Shown here piece after piece: positions 10,574 to 21,300 of a stretch of 25,762 bases of DNA. Each line of letters begins with the position of its first letter. The first letter of the stretch is position 1. A program made the position numbers and the translations under genes. The stretch comes from Hypsibius dujardini (taxonomy: Eukaryota > Tardigrada > Eutardigrada > Parachela > Hypsibiidae): the NCBI GenBank assembly GCA_001579985.1, contig LRSR01006909.1, positions 1-25,762 on the forward strand, in the 5' to 3' direction. Below the pieces are notes generated by a model. It saw only the letters and a program-made list of their open reading frames with translations. It was not told the DNA's origin and ran no database searches.

Positions 10574-12156
10574 AATTCTCACAGTTCCGCGTTGATTTCC
10601 GTCCACATCACGGGCATGGTGTTATCCCTTCATTGTCGTGCTCAAACATCGGCTCATATTTAGGACTACAAAGACGAGGACTAGTTTGAGATAAACAAAA
10701 AACGCTTCCTTTATCCATGTGAACTTTCATCACTCCGCAGTCCATCCCTTTCTACAACCGACCGTCCGTATTTCCATTGTCGTCCCGTCTGTCAGTCTGT
10801 CAGCTTACAAACGAGTTCGTCTCTCTCTTCTGTCCCTCCGTCTGTTCCCGGTCGAATTCCTCCGTCTGTTTTTCGTCTCACCCTCGGTCCGCATATCCAG
10901 CGGTTCGTTCATAAGATCACTACCAATCGGAGACTGCACCGGTCTTTCTGGCTTCCCTTTCGTCTCTATACCTAGTCTTCGGTCTTCCCGTTCAGTCCTC
11001 CGCCTTCCCAACTGCTATTCCTTTTGTTAAAGACATTTTTTAGGGTTTCTTCAGCCGCAAAAGAGTCCAGTTTTACCGGTGGATGCGATGTCTGCAAAAA
11101 AATGGGTTTTGGACACTCTTTCTGCATGGTCAATTTTCGCCTTAACCAAGTCAACTAAGAAATCGTCAGGAATGATTACGTAACGCGGAGACGGTGTTGT
11201 TGTCTTGCGGTTCAACATTCCCATCCCGGTTTGTGCTAATTGGAAGAGAATACCGGCCGGCCTTACATTCTGACCACTCCGATCAAATTACTTTCTAATT
11301 AACATGGCAGACATCAGATTGACCGGCAAATTCCTGTACTTGTCGGTAGAATGTTCTTATACTAATAATAATCCATAGTTCCATGCTTTGTTACCGCATG
11401 AAACCATGAAGTATGTAATTCCAACTTCTAACAATATTGGGAAAACAGATGGGCGGGTATCTCTACTGCCTGGATGTTGAGTGAATTAAGCGTTCGGACA
11501 TCGGGCCAATCTGTAATAAGACACTGGCCGTCCCATTGCAGACAGAGACGTAGTGCGTGCCGCTGGACGGTAAGAAGCATGTACATTGTAATGTGATGTC
11601 CATCAGTGGGTAATAATACGGTTTCCCGGATTACTTAAAACTGCCCCTTTTCTCGACGTCTGCTGATTAAGGGTGCTTTTGCAGTGTACTGTGGTTGGTT
11701 GGTATGTAACAGTAGTGTACGTCGGATCAGGGATTGCGTGACAGGCTCTGTCGTTTCGATTTCCGAGATGTTCGTGCTTGGCTGACCCGTCGTCGTCGTT
11801 GTCGTCGTCGGACGGGATGGGATCAGATTGCCGGATCAACTGCACGTCATTAACATCCTATCATCATCAGTGTCGTTTCCTCTAAACTTGTTTTCCTTCG
11901 CTTGCGTGGATGCCTTTCTTTTGTAATTGGTAGTTAAGGACACCAAACAGGCCGAGTTGGTCAAGACCAGGGTTTCCCACGACAACCATGCAGCATGGCG
12001 CCAAACCAAAGGCCCTTCGCGAAAGGCATTGCTGCGACCATGTTTATTTCTTTGTATGTGCCTATGCCTATGTCTCTATCTGCGTTTGTATCTTTGTCTG
12101 AGTCTGTCTGTATTGGATTCGTGCTCGTGTCTGTCTTGTCTGTGTTTGTGTTGTGT

Positions 12157-12282
12157 TGTGTCTGTGTCTGTGTCTGTGTCTGTGTCTGTGTCTGTGTCTG
12201 TGTCTGTGTCTGTGTCTGTGTCTGTGTCTGTGTCTGTGTCTGTGTCTGTGTCTGTGTCTGTGTCTGTGTCTGTGTCTGTGTC
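12157..12282. repeat. TGTGTC hexanucleotide array, 21 perfect copies
   Basis: The unit TGTGTC repeats 21 times without interruption (126 bp), flanked by degenerate versions from about 12050 and to 12303 (TATGCC, TGTGCC). Because six divides by three, all six frames stay open and give spurious dipeptide proteins. Confidence 0.97.
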
Positions 12283-13315
12283 TGTGCCTATGCCTATGCC
12301 TGTGTTTGCTGACACCAGGCACCGGCAGGAATGGATATTTTGTCATGCAGCTGACATGTCGCTCTTCACAGCTAATTTGTTTTGTGCCCTGTCGGGAGAG
12401 TGCAAGAGGCCCCCAATCAGATAATACGCGTAACGTGGGTTGGTTGGTAGGCCCGACCGTCGTCCGCAACAACCCCCATATCCCGCGCATTATGACACTC
12501 CAGAGAATATGATATCAATTCAATTTGCCTGCGCGGGAGCGGGTTATGTGAATGGGAGCGCGAAAGCGATGTGAACGATGAAGATTATCACATTGTGTGC
12601 AGAGTGAGGGAGGGAGAGCAGTTCTATACAACCACATAGGAAATCGCGCTCTTTTCGCGTTTAACCGTCTGGAATGGGGGGACCCTGTCGCTTAGTACAG
12701 TGTGTAACAACGCCGCGTCTACATTGTATAGTACACACACAGACACATACAGCATATCAAAAGGCCGAAAAACTACTCAGCTTTTCGCGTCATTAATTTG
12801 CTTGACACAATCATAATAACCCCTTCCCGTAATGCGACTTAGTACCCGAAAAGAGGGAACCCCTTGTTTATCCAAAATAAGCTACAGCTATATACTGACC
12901 CTCTCTCTCTATCAGGAGAAAGCAATCTGCTTAAAAAGCGCACTTTCGATCATATCGCGCGCATGGATTTGATCTGTCCTTTAGGTTGTGTTGGGTAAAC
13001 TAATCCGCCTGATGGATCATGCCTGAAAGGGGGGAATTTGTGTGGGGAAGTCTTTTTCGCGTTGATCGTCCCGCAATTTCCCTTTCCTCTACACAATCAG
13101 CCTGGGTGGTGGCATATTGAAATTGAATATTAGTTAACGATATTGTTGCGGGCGGGAATTTCATCCGGTCGCGGACGAGGAGCACCCACATAGACACGAG
13201 AGATGATTGGCTTCCTTTTTGCTAATATGGGTACTACGTCGCTGGTGAATGTCGTTCGTGATCTCTCGCCAGGATTGACGTTTAAATATGAGGGTAGGTT
13301 TTGGCTTGTCTGCCC

Positions 13316-13359
13316 TAATATGTCACCGTGGGTATGCTTAATATGTCACCGTGGGTATG
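13316..13359. repeat. Two tandem copies of a 21-bp sequence, period 23
   Basis: The 21-mer beginning TAATATGTCACC and ending GTGGGTATG occurs at 13316-13336 and again at 13339-13359 without mismatch. Confidence 0.95.
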
Positions 13360-13698
13360 TACGGGTAGGGATTTCGATTTTAATTTCTGATCAGGTTGTG
13401 TGGTCGAGAATTCCCGGGTGTGTTGATCGTGTTCATGTGGCGGTGGTGAGCAGGGATCGGCATGCAGTATGAGATACATGCACAGGTCTACGTGTTCAAA
13501 CCGGCATTCTCCGGTCCGACGGTGTCGTGTCAAATTACACCGGATAATTAGTGCAAGTGCTTCCGTAACAAGCACTTGGCTGCCAGTGCTAGCTGCTGTT
13601 TCAGATAGATGAAATTTCGCCGTCATCTCATCATTGACTACGCACATCCTCCCACAGTTGCCAGGGTTCGTCAGGGTCGCGCTGCTGTGCCTGCCTGC

Positions 13699-13703
<5 letters not shown>

Positions 13704-13733
<30 letters not shown>
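13704..13733. repeat. TCTG microsatellite
   Basis: Uninterrupted TGTC repeats over about 30 bp in intergenic DNA. Confidence 0.9.
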
Positions 13734-13950
13734 AATTCCTCCCTCCGACTTGTGTCTGCGGCGGCTCGCTTGATTTTTGCGTCAATGTCTACCTCCATGC
13801 ATATACCATATATCTATATCCGTGTCTGTCTGTCTGCAAACCGAATGTCTACCGGCATGTCCATATCATTGCCCATCAGTTTGACTGTCCCTGCATTTGC
13901 GCATAGTAACTACCCGGAAATGTGTCACTGTTTGTCGCTGTTCCAGCCGG

Positions 13951-14285
13951 TCTAGTACAGTTCCGGCATGACGTCTTTGGTGAAAACTGGAACTAGGCTA
14001 GGCCTGACTTGAGCACAGACAGTAAGACTGCAGCTGCTTGACTAGACCGAGACAGACACAGACACTAAAGCAAGCGCTTACAGTCGTCAGTTTTTAGATG
14101 AAAGGAGACAGACACTATGTGACACACATACATGTATGTGTCTGTGCATATCTCTGCCCAGACACAGATTAGTCTAGCTCAGACATGACATTTTGTTAGG
14201 ACTAGACTAGGCTTGACTTTGAGCATAGGCAGTCGGTCAGACAACAGCTGTTCGCCTGGACAGAAAAGCAAGCAGACACATAGGC
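13951..14285. repeat. Diverged duplication, offset 217 bp
   Basis: A segment of about 110 bp starting near 13951 resembles one starting near 14172. Shared landmarks in order are CTAG, CATGAC (13967 and 14184), ACTAGnCTAGGC, TGACTT, GAGCA, CAGCTG, and AAAGCAAGC. Small indels separate the copies. Nature unknown. Confidence 0.6.
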
Positions 14286-15112
14286 AAGAGTGGAATAGTC
14301 ATCTTTTTGCTGTGAAAGAATCCAGACTAGATGACGTATATACCATATGAATGTCTAGAGACATCTTTAATATCTTGCTTCGAGGTCCGCTACCTGTGTG
14401 TCTGCAGACTGAATTCGGAAGGAGTGACACGTGTCGCGGACTGTGTTGTGTGGTACACTGTAATGGTGGAAGTAAACTGTGTCCAATACGCTTACTCCCA
14501 GTCCCCGATACGGCTCCTCCATTCAGGTCCGTCTTAACCACACCCATCCGCCAGTAAGGCAAATTCAATCAAGCCGAGACGGCGACGACTGCCACACGGT
14601 ATACGAAACAAACCGCGTAATCCTTGCGATCGTAAAAGTAATACCCGGATTGGGGAGTAACAACATGTCCTATTCTTTACCCCGCGACAATTAATTGATA
14701 GATCGAGCCCACCTCCCATCGGCCCCCGAACAACGTCATCATCATCCCGCCAAACTTTAATGATACACACAACCAAAATCAGCACTGCTACAAAACCAGC
14801 CGCTCTTCCTGCCTCACGCCACCACCACCCTCACCGCAATCAATCCCCTCATCCAATCTGTCTGTGAGTGCCCGTATAATTTAACCCTTCATTTCCGTGT
14901 ATTACCCGTCGCATGTTTTGCCTTAACTGAAAAAGTGCGTGTGTCCGGCGACCGACCTTCCGTCCGTCCGTGCCTGAAAAGGGTGGGGGGTGGGGTTCGA
15001 TCTCGGAAATGGATATTCAGGCAACACGTGCTGCCGGCTGACGGTCCGTGTCTCTCTGCCTCTGTGTCTGTATGTATTGGTATATGCTAGTTATTAGAGT
15101 GTAGTGGGCGTG

Positions 15113-15120
15113 TATATAGA
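15113..15120 (+). promoter_or_regulatory. TATA-like element upstream of LMO
   Basis: TATATAGA preceded by GGGCGTG, about 680 bp before the LMO start codon. A second AT run, TATTTATATATATT, lies at 15500-15513, about 290 bp before the start. Either could serve LMO; the sequence does not decide. Confidence 0.2.
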
Positions 15121-15794
15121 ACACGTACTGGCGGGGGGAATTGGATTACATTACGATCTCTGGTGTGATTGTCTCCCTGATCGCTCGCGCCCCGGTCCCC
15201 CATCACGATGATCATCCGGCCGGTCGGTCGGCGGGGCTGGTGGGCTGGAGGATTGCTTATCGGGAGCGAAACCGAGGAGAGTCCGCGCATCTGTACGAAG
15301 AGCGATAAGCCGCCACCGTCGCTTGCCTGATTTGTCTGACTGTCTGTCTGCCTGCCTGCCTTGTCTGTTTCTGTGTGTGCGCGGGAACTATATCCGGTGT
15401 ACGTTTCAGATGATCCACTCTAAAGAATTGCCCCTCAATCTGATGTGATCATATGTAGTAGTGGACCCCGCAGCAGCACCACCGCCGCAGTCGTCAAATA
15501 TATTTATATATATTCCCGCGGCTCTTTTATACAAACCGTAATCCTCGGTGCAGTCAAGCATTTCCATCAAGGCTAAAGACGCGCGACGACGACTGTTCTG
15601 CTGCAGCAATCGCATCACACACACGCAAACACACGCAACGGATTTGGCTTTTCATTTTGTCGGGGGACTTTTATCAATTTCCTCGGGAGCTAATGTGGTG
15701 GCGCTATTTGAGAGGAAGTCGTGTGGGCTGACTGTCTGACTTTTTTTAGCCATTTGTTCAGTGGATTGCGATTGTGAAAGGTGTTTTGAGGGCA

Positions 15795-16915
15795 ATGGAA
15801 CACGGACAGGATAAGCTGACCGGTAGTGGTGGTGGTGGTGGTGGTGGTAGTGGCCAAGCTGCGAATATCTGTGGAGAATGCGGGAATGCCATTTTGGATC
15901 GGTACTACTTGGAGGCACTGGATAAGAAATGGCATGAAGATTGTCTGAAGTGCGCCTGCTGTGACTGTCGGTTGGGCGAGGTGGGGAGTACGTGTTTCGA
16001 GAAAGCCAACTTGGTTCTTTGCCGGCGTGATTATTTGCGGTGAGTAGTTTACTATGCCTGTGTGTGTGTGTGTCTGTATTTGTGACTGTGTGCCTGAGTC
16101 TTTGCCTGTGTGCGTGTCTGTGTCCATGTCTATGCATGTGCCTGAGTCAATGTCCATGTCTGTGTCTGTTTCTGTGTCTATTTCTGTGTCTGTGTCTTTA
16201 CTTGTGTCTGTGCCTGTGCCTGTGTCTATGTCCAAGTCTGTTTCCGTTAAAGGCGGTGTCTTTGTCTATCGGTATTCATTTGTATCCGTGCATATGTCTG
16301 TTTCCGTTTCTATACGGGCCTGCGCTTATCTGTCTGTCTTGTCTATGAATCCTTGTATGTACTTCACTCATGCGTCTGTCCGGAATTGATCGGCATTCTG
16401 TGACTTGATTTGCAGACTCTTTGGAAATAATGGATCCTGCGCGTCGTGCAACAAAATCATACCGGCATTCGAGCTGGTCATGCGGGTTCAGGGCAATGTC
16501 TATCACCTGGAGTGCTTCGGATGCGCGGAATGCTCATGCAGGTACATACACACATAAACACGGCCGTAATGAAATCTAATTTTATCCACTTGGGAAATCC
16601 ATAAAAGCCGCCCTCTCTTTTATCTTTAATAGATTCTGTGTGGGTGACCGCTTTTTCTTTTGGAACAACCGTAAGTCTCTTGACGACATTCATACACTGT
16701 AATCGCCTTCCTTCTTGAGGTTACATCGGTCTATTGAATATTTAATAATTACCGTGCTCTTGGCTTCCTGTCCATTTTAAATGAACTGTGTGACATGGAC
16801 AAATTTTCAAATAGCAGACAAACATAAATACAAACAGACAGACAGATAGACAAATAGACAGACAGGCCGGGAAGCAGGAAGGAAGGCAGACAAACAGACA
16901 GACAGATAGAGAGAT

Positions 16916-16968
<53 letters not shown>

Positions 16969-17350
16969 CAAAGACAGACACAAAGACAAACACAGACACA
17001 CAGACACACAGACACAGAATACGGTCGTGTAATATTCGAACCTTTTGTTTGCAGTTATACTCTGTGAAAGTGACTATGAGGATCGGCTCCTACTGCGATC
17101 CGAATTATCCGGTGATGGTGGTGGTCATGCCACTAATGAAAACACGATTGTTGACCACAATTCATCCGCCCTCCGTGCTGCCACCGCTGCCGGCATGCCT
17201 CATCCCGTGATTGTTCCCAATCACCATCAGCTGACTTGTGGCAGCATGGCTAATGAAGTAAGCGAACCCATGGAGATGGCAATGGGTGGTGGTGGGATGA
17301 CAACCGCAATGTCCCACCGGCACGAACAGCACAAGTATATTACCAACTGA
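15795..17350 (+). CDS. LMO: LIM-only protein (LMO1/LMO3 type), four exons
   Basis: Coding exons are 15795-16039, 16416-16541, 16633-16670 and 17055-17350 (705 nt, 234 residues), all introns GT-AG. LIM1 runs from C26 (CGEC, then HEDC, CACC, CRRD) and LIM2 from C90 (CASC, HLEC, CAEC, CESD at 140-143); all zinc ligands are present. [20 protein letters not shown] and FCVGDRFF make the LMO1/LMO3 identity clear over LIM-homeodomain proteins, and no homeobox follows. LMO proteins are nuclear adaptors that bind LDB1 and bHLH/GATA factors; the fly homologue is Beadex. The N-terminus carries a seven-glycine run coded by a GGT repeat. The C-terminal tail after LIM2 is about 90 residues, Met/Gly/His-rich near its end, against roughly 25 in vertebrates. 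An in-frame TAG at 15747-15749 supports the ATG at 15795, unless that TAG is a splice acceptor. Confidence 0.95.
16050..16245. repeat. TGTGTC/TGTCTG-rich tract in LMO intron 1
   Basis: Imperfect CTGTGT repeats in intron 1 (16040-16415), opposite in orientation to the CAGA tract of intron 3. Confidence 0.85.
16816..17018. repeat. CAGA-rich tract in LMO intron 3
   Basis: CAGA repeats, grading into CACAGA units toward 17018, in intron 3 (16671-17054). Complementary to the intron 1 tract. Confidence 0.9.
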
Positions 17351-17758
17351 TTTTACGGCAGCCAGCTTGACGCACACTTACATTCTCCGTTGGGGTGCTG
17401 GTCGATGCACGTTGTTCGTCGTATATTATTGTACCATATCACTTTAGTTTATTTTACTACTATACTATTATAATTTGACCCCTCTCGTCTCGGGTGATTG
17501 GAATTTTATAATGACGACGACTTCCGCTGTTGCTCGTCCGGGGGTGTGCTATTGAATATTCGGAGAGTCGCTCAATTAAAACGAACCCGTTGATCGACGT
17601 ATGTTGCCTGGGTAAGTTCAGCGGGACAAACTGACACCAAAACAGACAAAATGAGAGACATTTTGGCAGACAGATAATATTCAGACAAACAGCCAGATAG
17701 ACAAGCAGATAGAAAGAGACAGGCATGCAGACGGAGAGCCAGGCAGGCAGACAGGCAG

Positions 17759-17800
<42 letters not shown>

Positions 17801-18369
17801 GAGACAGGCAGACAGACTGACAGACAGATAACAGGCAAACCGGAGGGTGGGAAGACAAATGCAGAATAGACAGGCGGTCAAAAAGGAAGCCGCAACATGA
17901 AATGAAGCCATATCCCGATGAACAAAGGTGAATAAATGGATTCCATCAATTCGCAACGGTATTACGGACTAGAGATATACGTGTCCAGCAATCAGGCAGA
18001 AAAATCACACCACCGCGTTATTACAGATCCGAGAGATGCAAACTCGCACAACGGAAAGGAGTGCTAGCTAAAAACCAGTCAGTATGGGAGTCATCGACAT
18101 GTATATAACAGTGCGTATAATATAATGATGAAATATAAGTTAGAATTAGAAATAAAACCCCCAGGAGCGCTTCGGGCATCACATACAGAATTTCTCAATG
18201 TCAATGACAAATGACTCTCTCTTTCTCTGACACCAATCCGGGAACACAACCCGATAATAATGTGTATCCCGCAAAAGAAGAAAAAAATCAAACTCAAATT
18301 TCCTCGAACAGAAGCCAAAAACACCAAAAAGCGAGAGAGAGATGTCCTCGCCACATCCATCGACCCATT
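17351..18369. other. Convergent 3' regions of LMO (+) and striatin (-)
   Basis: No coding region. Plus-strand poly(A) candidates are ATTAAA 17575-17580, AATAAA 17931-17936 and AATAAA 18151-18156. The only minus-strand AATAAA between the two stops is at 17453-17448, close to the LMO stop. A CAGA tract fills about 17640-17850. Confidence 0.7.
17640..17850. repeat. CAGA-rich tract between LMO and striatin
   Basis: Imperfect CAGA/CAGG repeats, purest at about 17758-17800. Confidence 0.85.
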
Positions 18370-21300
18370 TCAGGCATACACCTTGCACACTCCGTCCGCC
18401 GCGCCGCTCGCCACGTAGTTCTTACTCGGGTGAAAAGCCACACAGTACACCGACTCGTCAAACTTTTTCCGGTGGATCGTCGTCTCCTGCACGCACGTCT
18501 TCGTGTCCATACTCCAAAAGCGTAGACTCGAGTCGTGGCTCCCGCTCACCAGGTACAGGCCCGTCGAGTCGAGCGACAGCGCCGACACCGCGTCCAGATG
18601 CGCGACCATCGAGCTCAACAGCTCGCCCGTGTTGGTGTCGAAGAAGCGAATCTCACGGTCCTCGTGGGCGGTCACCGCGATGGGAAGACTCGGGTGGATG
18701 ATGATGCGGTACACCGTGTCCGCGGCGTTGTCAGGGATCTTAAAGTTGACCACCGGTTTACCCGTCTCCACGTCGAACACGGCGGCGTGGTGGGGGAAGG
18801 ACGCAGCGACGCGCGCCACGTCCCCCGGGAAGGTGTCCGCGGAGGTGGGCGCGCCCCAGTCGGACACGCTGAGCTTGGTGAGGGGCGCCATCTTCTCCGT
18901 GTTCCACCAGATGAGCCGCGAGTCCGCGCTGCACGACACCATGTACGGCTGCGTGGGGTGGTGCTTGAGGTGCCAAACCGCGTCGGTGTGCTCGCGGAGA
19001 ATGGGGCCCGCAATGGCAGGGTCGTAAGCCTCATAGGGGTCGCCGGTGGTGCAGGAGAGGTTCCACACGCGGATGGTGGAGTCAGCGCCGCCGCTGATGC
19101 AGCACTCGCCGTTGGCGTTCATCGTGCAGGACAACACCGGTCCACTGGGGAAATGAAGAAAAGGAGAGTATGAGTATCGGAAGCCTATTATGTCTTCCTG
19201 CCTCCTTGATGTTTGTCGGTCACTAAGACTGAGTCGGATTAGCCTATCTGTCGTTCTGTATAAGATGGACCGTAGGGAAAGTATGGCTGTATGTCTCATT
19301 ATCTGTCTGTCAACTGTTTACGCTTCTGTTTATTAGTCTCTTATACAGGCGTTGGGAAGATCTGTCCGTCCGTTTGCCGTTGTCCGTTTAATTTGCCTGT
19401 TACCCTTACTAAGTTCCCAAGACGGGAAACCTCCAAGGTTCTTTAGCAGATCTGGTTGTCTGTCACTTTGTCTGTCTGTGATCAGCCTTCCCTTCTGCCT
19501 GTTGCACTAAAAGACCGACTGTTTTGCAGTGGAATAACCTATTTGCAAGACATTTCAGCACTAGATAAGTCGGTCTTACTCGTGTCCCCGGAAAGTATGC
19601 ACCGGTTCAAAATCCACTGAGGAAGCCTTTTTATTGCCGTTCCAGTTGCGGAACAAGTTCCAGTACTTCAACGTGCCGTCATCCGACGCGGTCATCAACA
19701 TGAGATCCTCCGGGTGAAAGGCCAGGCCTGAGTCAACAAAGATGAAACGCGTGAATTGCCAGAAAGCAACTAACGTAAACGAGAGTTCAATAAACAAACT
19801 TTCGGCATGACTTACTTCGCACCCCGTCAAAGTGACTTCGCAGAGTATATTTGGTGGACCAGGTTTTGCGTAAACTTCCATCCCTTATCGCGGACATCTA
19901 CACAGAGAAAGACAGAAACAACGGTTCTTTCGAGAGAAACACAATAAGCTCTCCCACAGAGGGTTCGATAAACCGATTCTGATGAAGATTCTCACATCAT
20001 ATCCTCCACCGCTGCCTTCCGTGTCGTTGTTGACGGTCAGAGCCGCCAGTTCCCCCAGTGCCAAAGTGCCGTCTGTGTCGGATTCGCTGGGTGGGAAGGA
20101 CGACTGATTCGCCGGCATTTGATTGTTGTGGATGAAAGAATGGGCAATTTGGGATTCCGTGAGATCAGTGATTTCCTCATCCTTATTCAGGGTACTCAGC
20201 ATGTCCTACAACATTAAACTCAGTTGGTGATTAGCCTTGCAGTGCAGCACTACCGCATTACCATCCTTATAATGCATGTCCTACAATATTAAATGACTTT
20301 AAAGCACTAGCTACTCCAAACATTAGAATGAAAACTTAACCCTTCAAAATTAGAAGGCCATTCAGTATTCAATAGCCAAATATATCTGCTTGTTTCTCAA
20401 TCAGTTCATCTGCCTGTTTCACTGCATGCCTGTGTCTGCTTATCTACAATTTGTTTGCTCATCTGTCTGCCTATTTGTTTCTTTACCTGTCTGTATGCCT
20501 GCCTGTCAGTCTGTCTGTCTTTCTGTGTGTGTGTCTGTGTGTCTGTGTGTCCGTCCGTCCATTCATCCATTCATAAGCCTGTCGGTCAGTCAGTATTTAT
20601 CGGTCACCCTGCCTGTCAGTTCATTGTGTCAGTGCATTGTGTATGATTCTGTTTGAATATAGGTTTGTCTCCCTGTATACATAATTCTATCAATAAGTTA
20701 CAGTATATTAGAAAAGTACCTGAAGTTGAGAACGTTTTGGCCGTAAAATGCCTCGACGGTCCTTCTGCTCATTCTTAAACTCCTCCTTCATCCGGGCGAT
20801 ACTCGACGATGACGACGACCAGGCCTCGTCACTATCCGAAGATCGGGCCTCACCTCCACCACCACCCTCCTCCGACGGTAAAAAGTCAAACTCCTTCAGT
20901 GCATTCTCGGTCTCGGCTTCGCCGGTTGCGGCCTGCGCCATGTCCTCATTGCTGGTCGACTTGGGCGGCGGTCGTGTCGCGATCATCGTCTGGCGACTCT
21001 TTCGATTGCGTTGGAACATGCCGGTAAAGGAGCGTCCACCGCGACCGGTGCCACCTTCATGGTCGTCATCATCGTCCCCTTCGTCGCTGTCTTCTTCCTC
21101 ATTGACGCTTCCGGTGCCACCGCTGCCGCCACGAGCCATGTCGGGATTGAGAAAGTCAAACGTGGCACACAGCGCGCTCTCCGCGGCCATCAGAGCATTG
21201 TCCATCACAGACTTTGGCAGATTCTTCTCTTTCTGTGGTGATTTCGAGGGTGACTGTCCCTCACCTGGAAAAATAAATTATGAACTAGATACGTGAAACA

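Larger units (their letters stand above)
10574..15794. other. Gene-free intergenic stretch between TBC1D25 and LMO
   Basis: No exon, RNA gene or transposon coding region could be supported on either strand. Open frames over 60 codons coincide with simple repeats or have no family resemblance. Recognisable contents are the TGTGTC array (12157-12282), a GTC run near 11789-11811, a 23-bp period direct repeat (13316-13359), a TCTG run (13704-13733), a 217-bp offset duplication (13951-14285) and TATA-like sequences near the LMO start. Distal regulatory elements of LMO could lie here but cannot be seen without comparison. Confidence 0.6.

Noticed and set aside
11927-12512. Several overlapping long open frames on both strands with dipeptide repeats (Val-Ser, Cys-Leu, Thr-Asp, His-Arg).
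   Set aside because: They are the six translations of one TGTGTC array, whose period keeps every frame open; no start context, introns or flanking domain supports a gene.
18503-19173. Long plus-strand frames (174 and 212 codons) opposite the striatin WD40 exon.
   Set aside because: Shadows of a GC-rich coding exon; the minus-strand reading matches striatin along its whole length.
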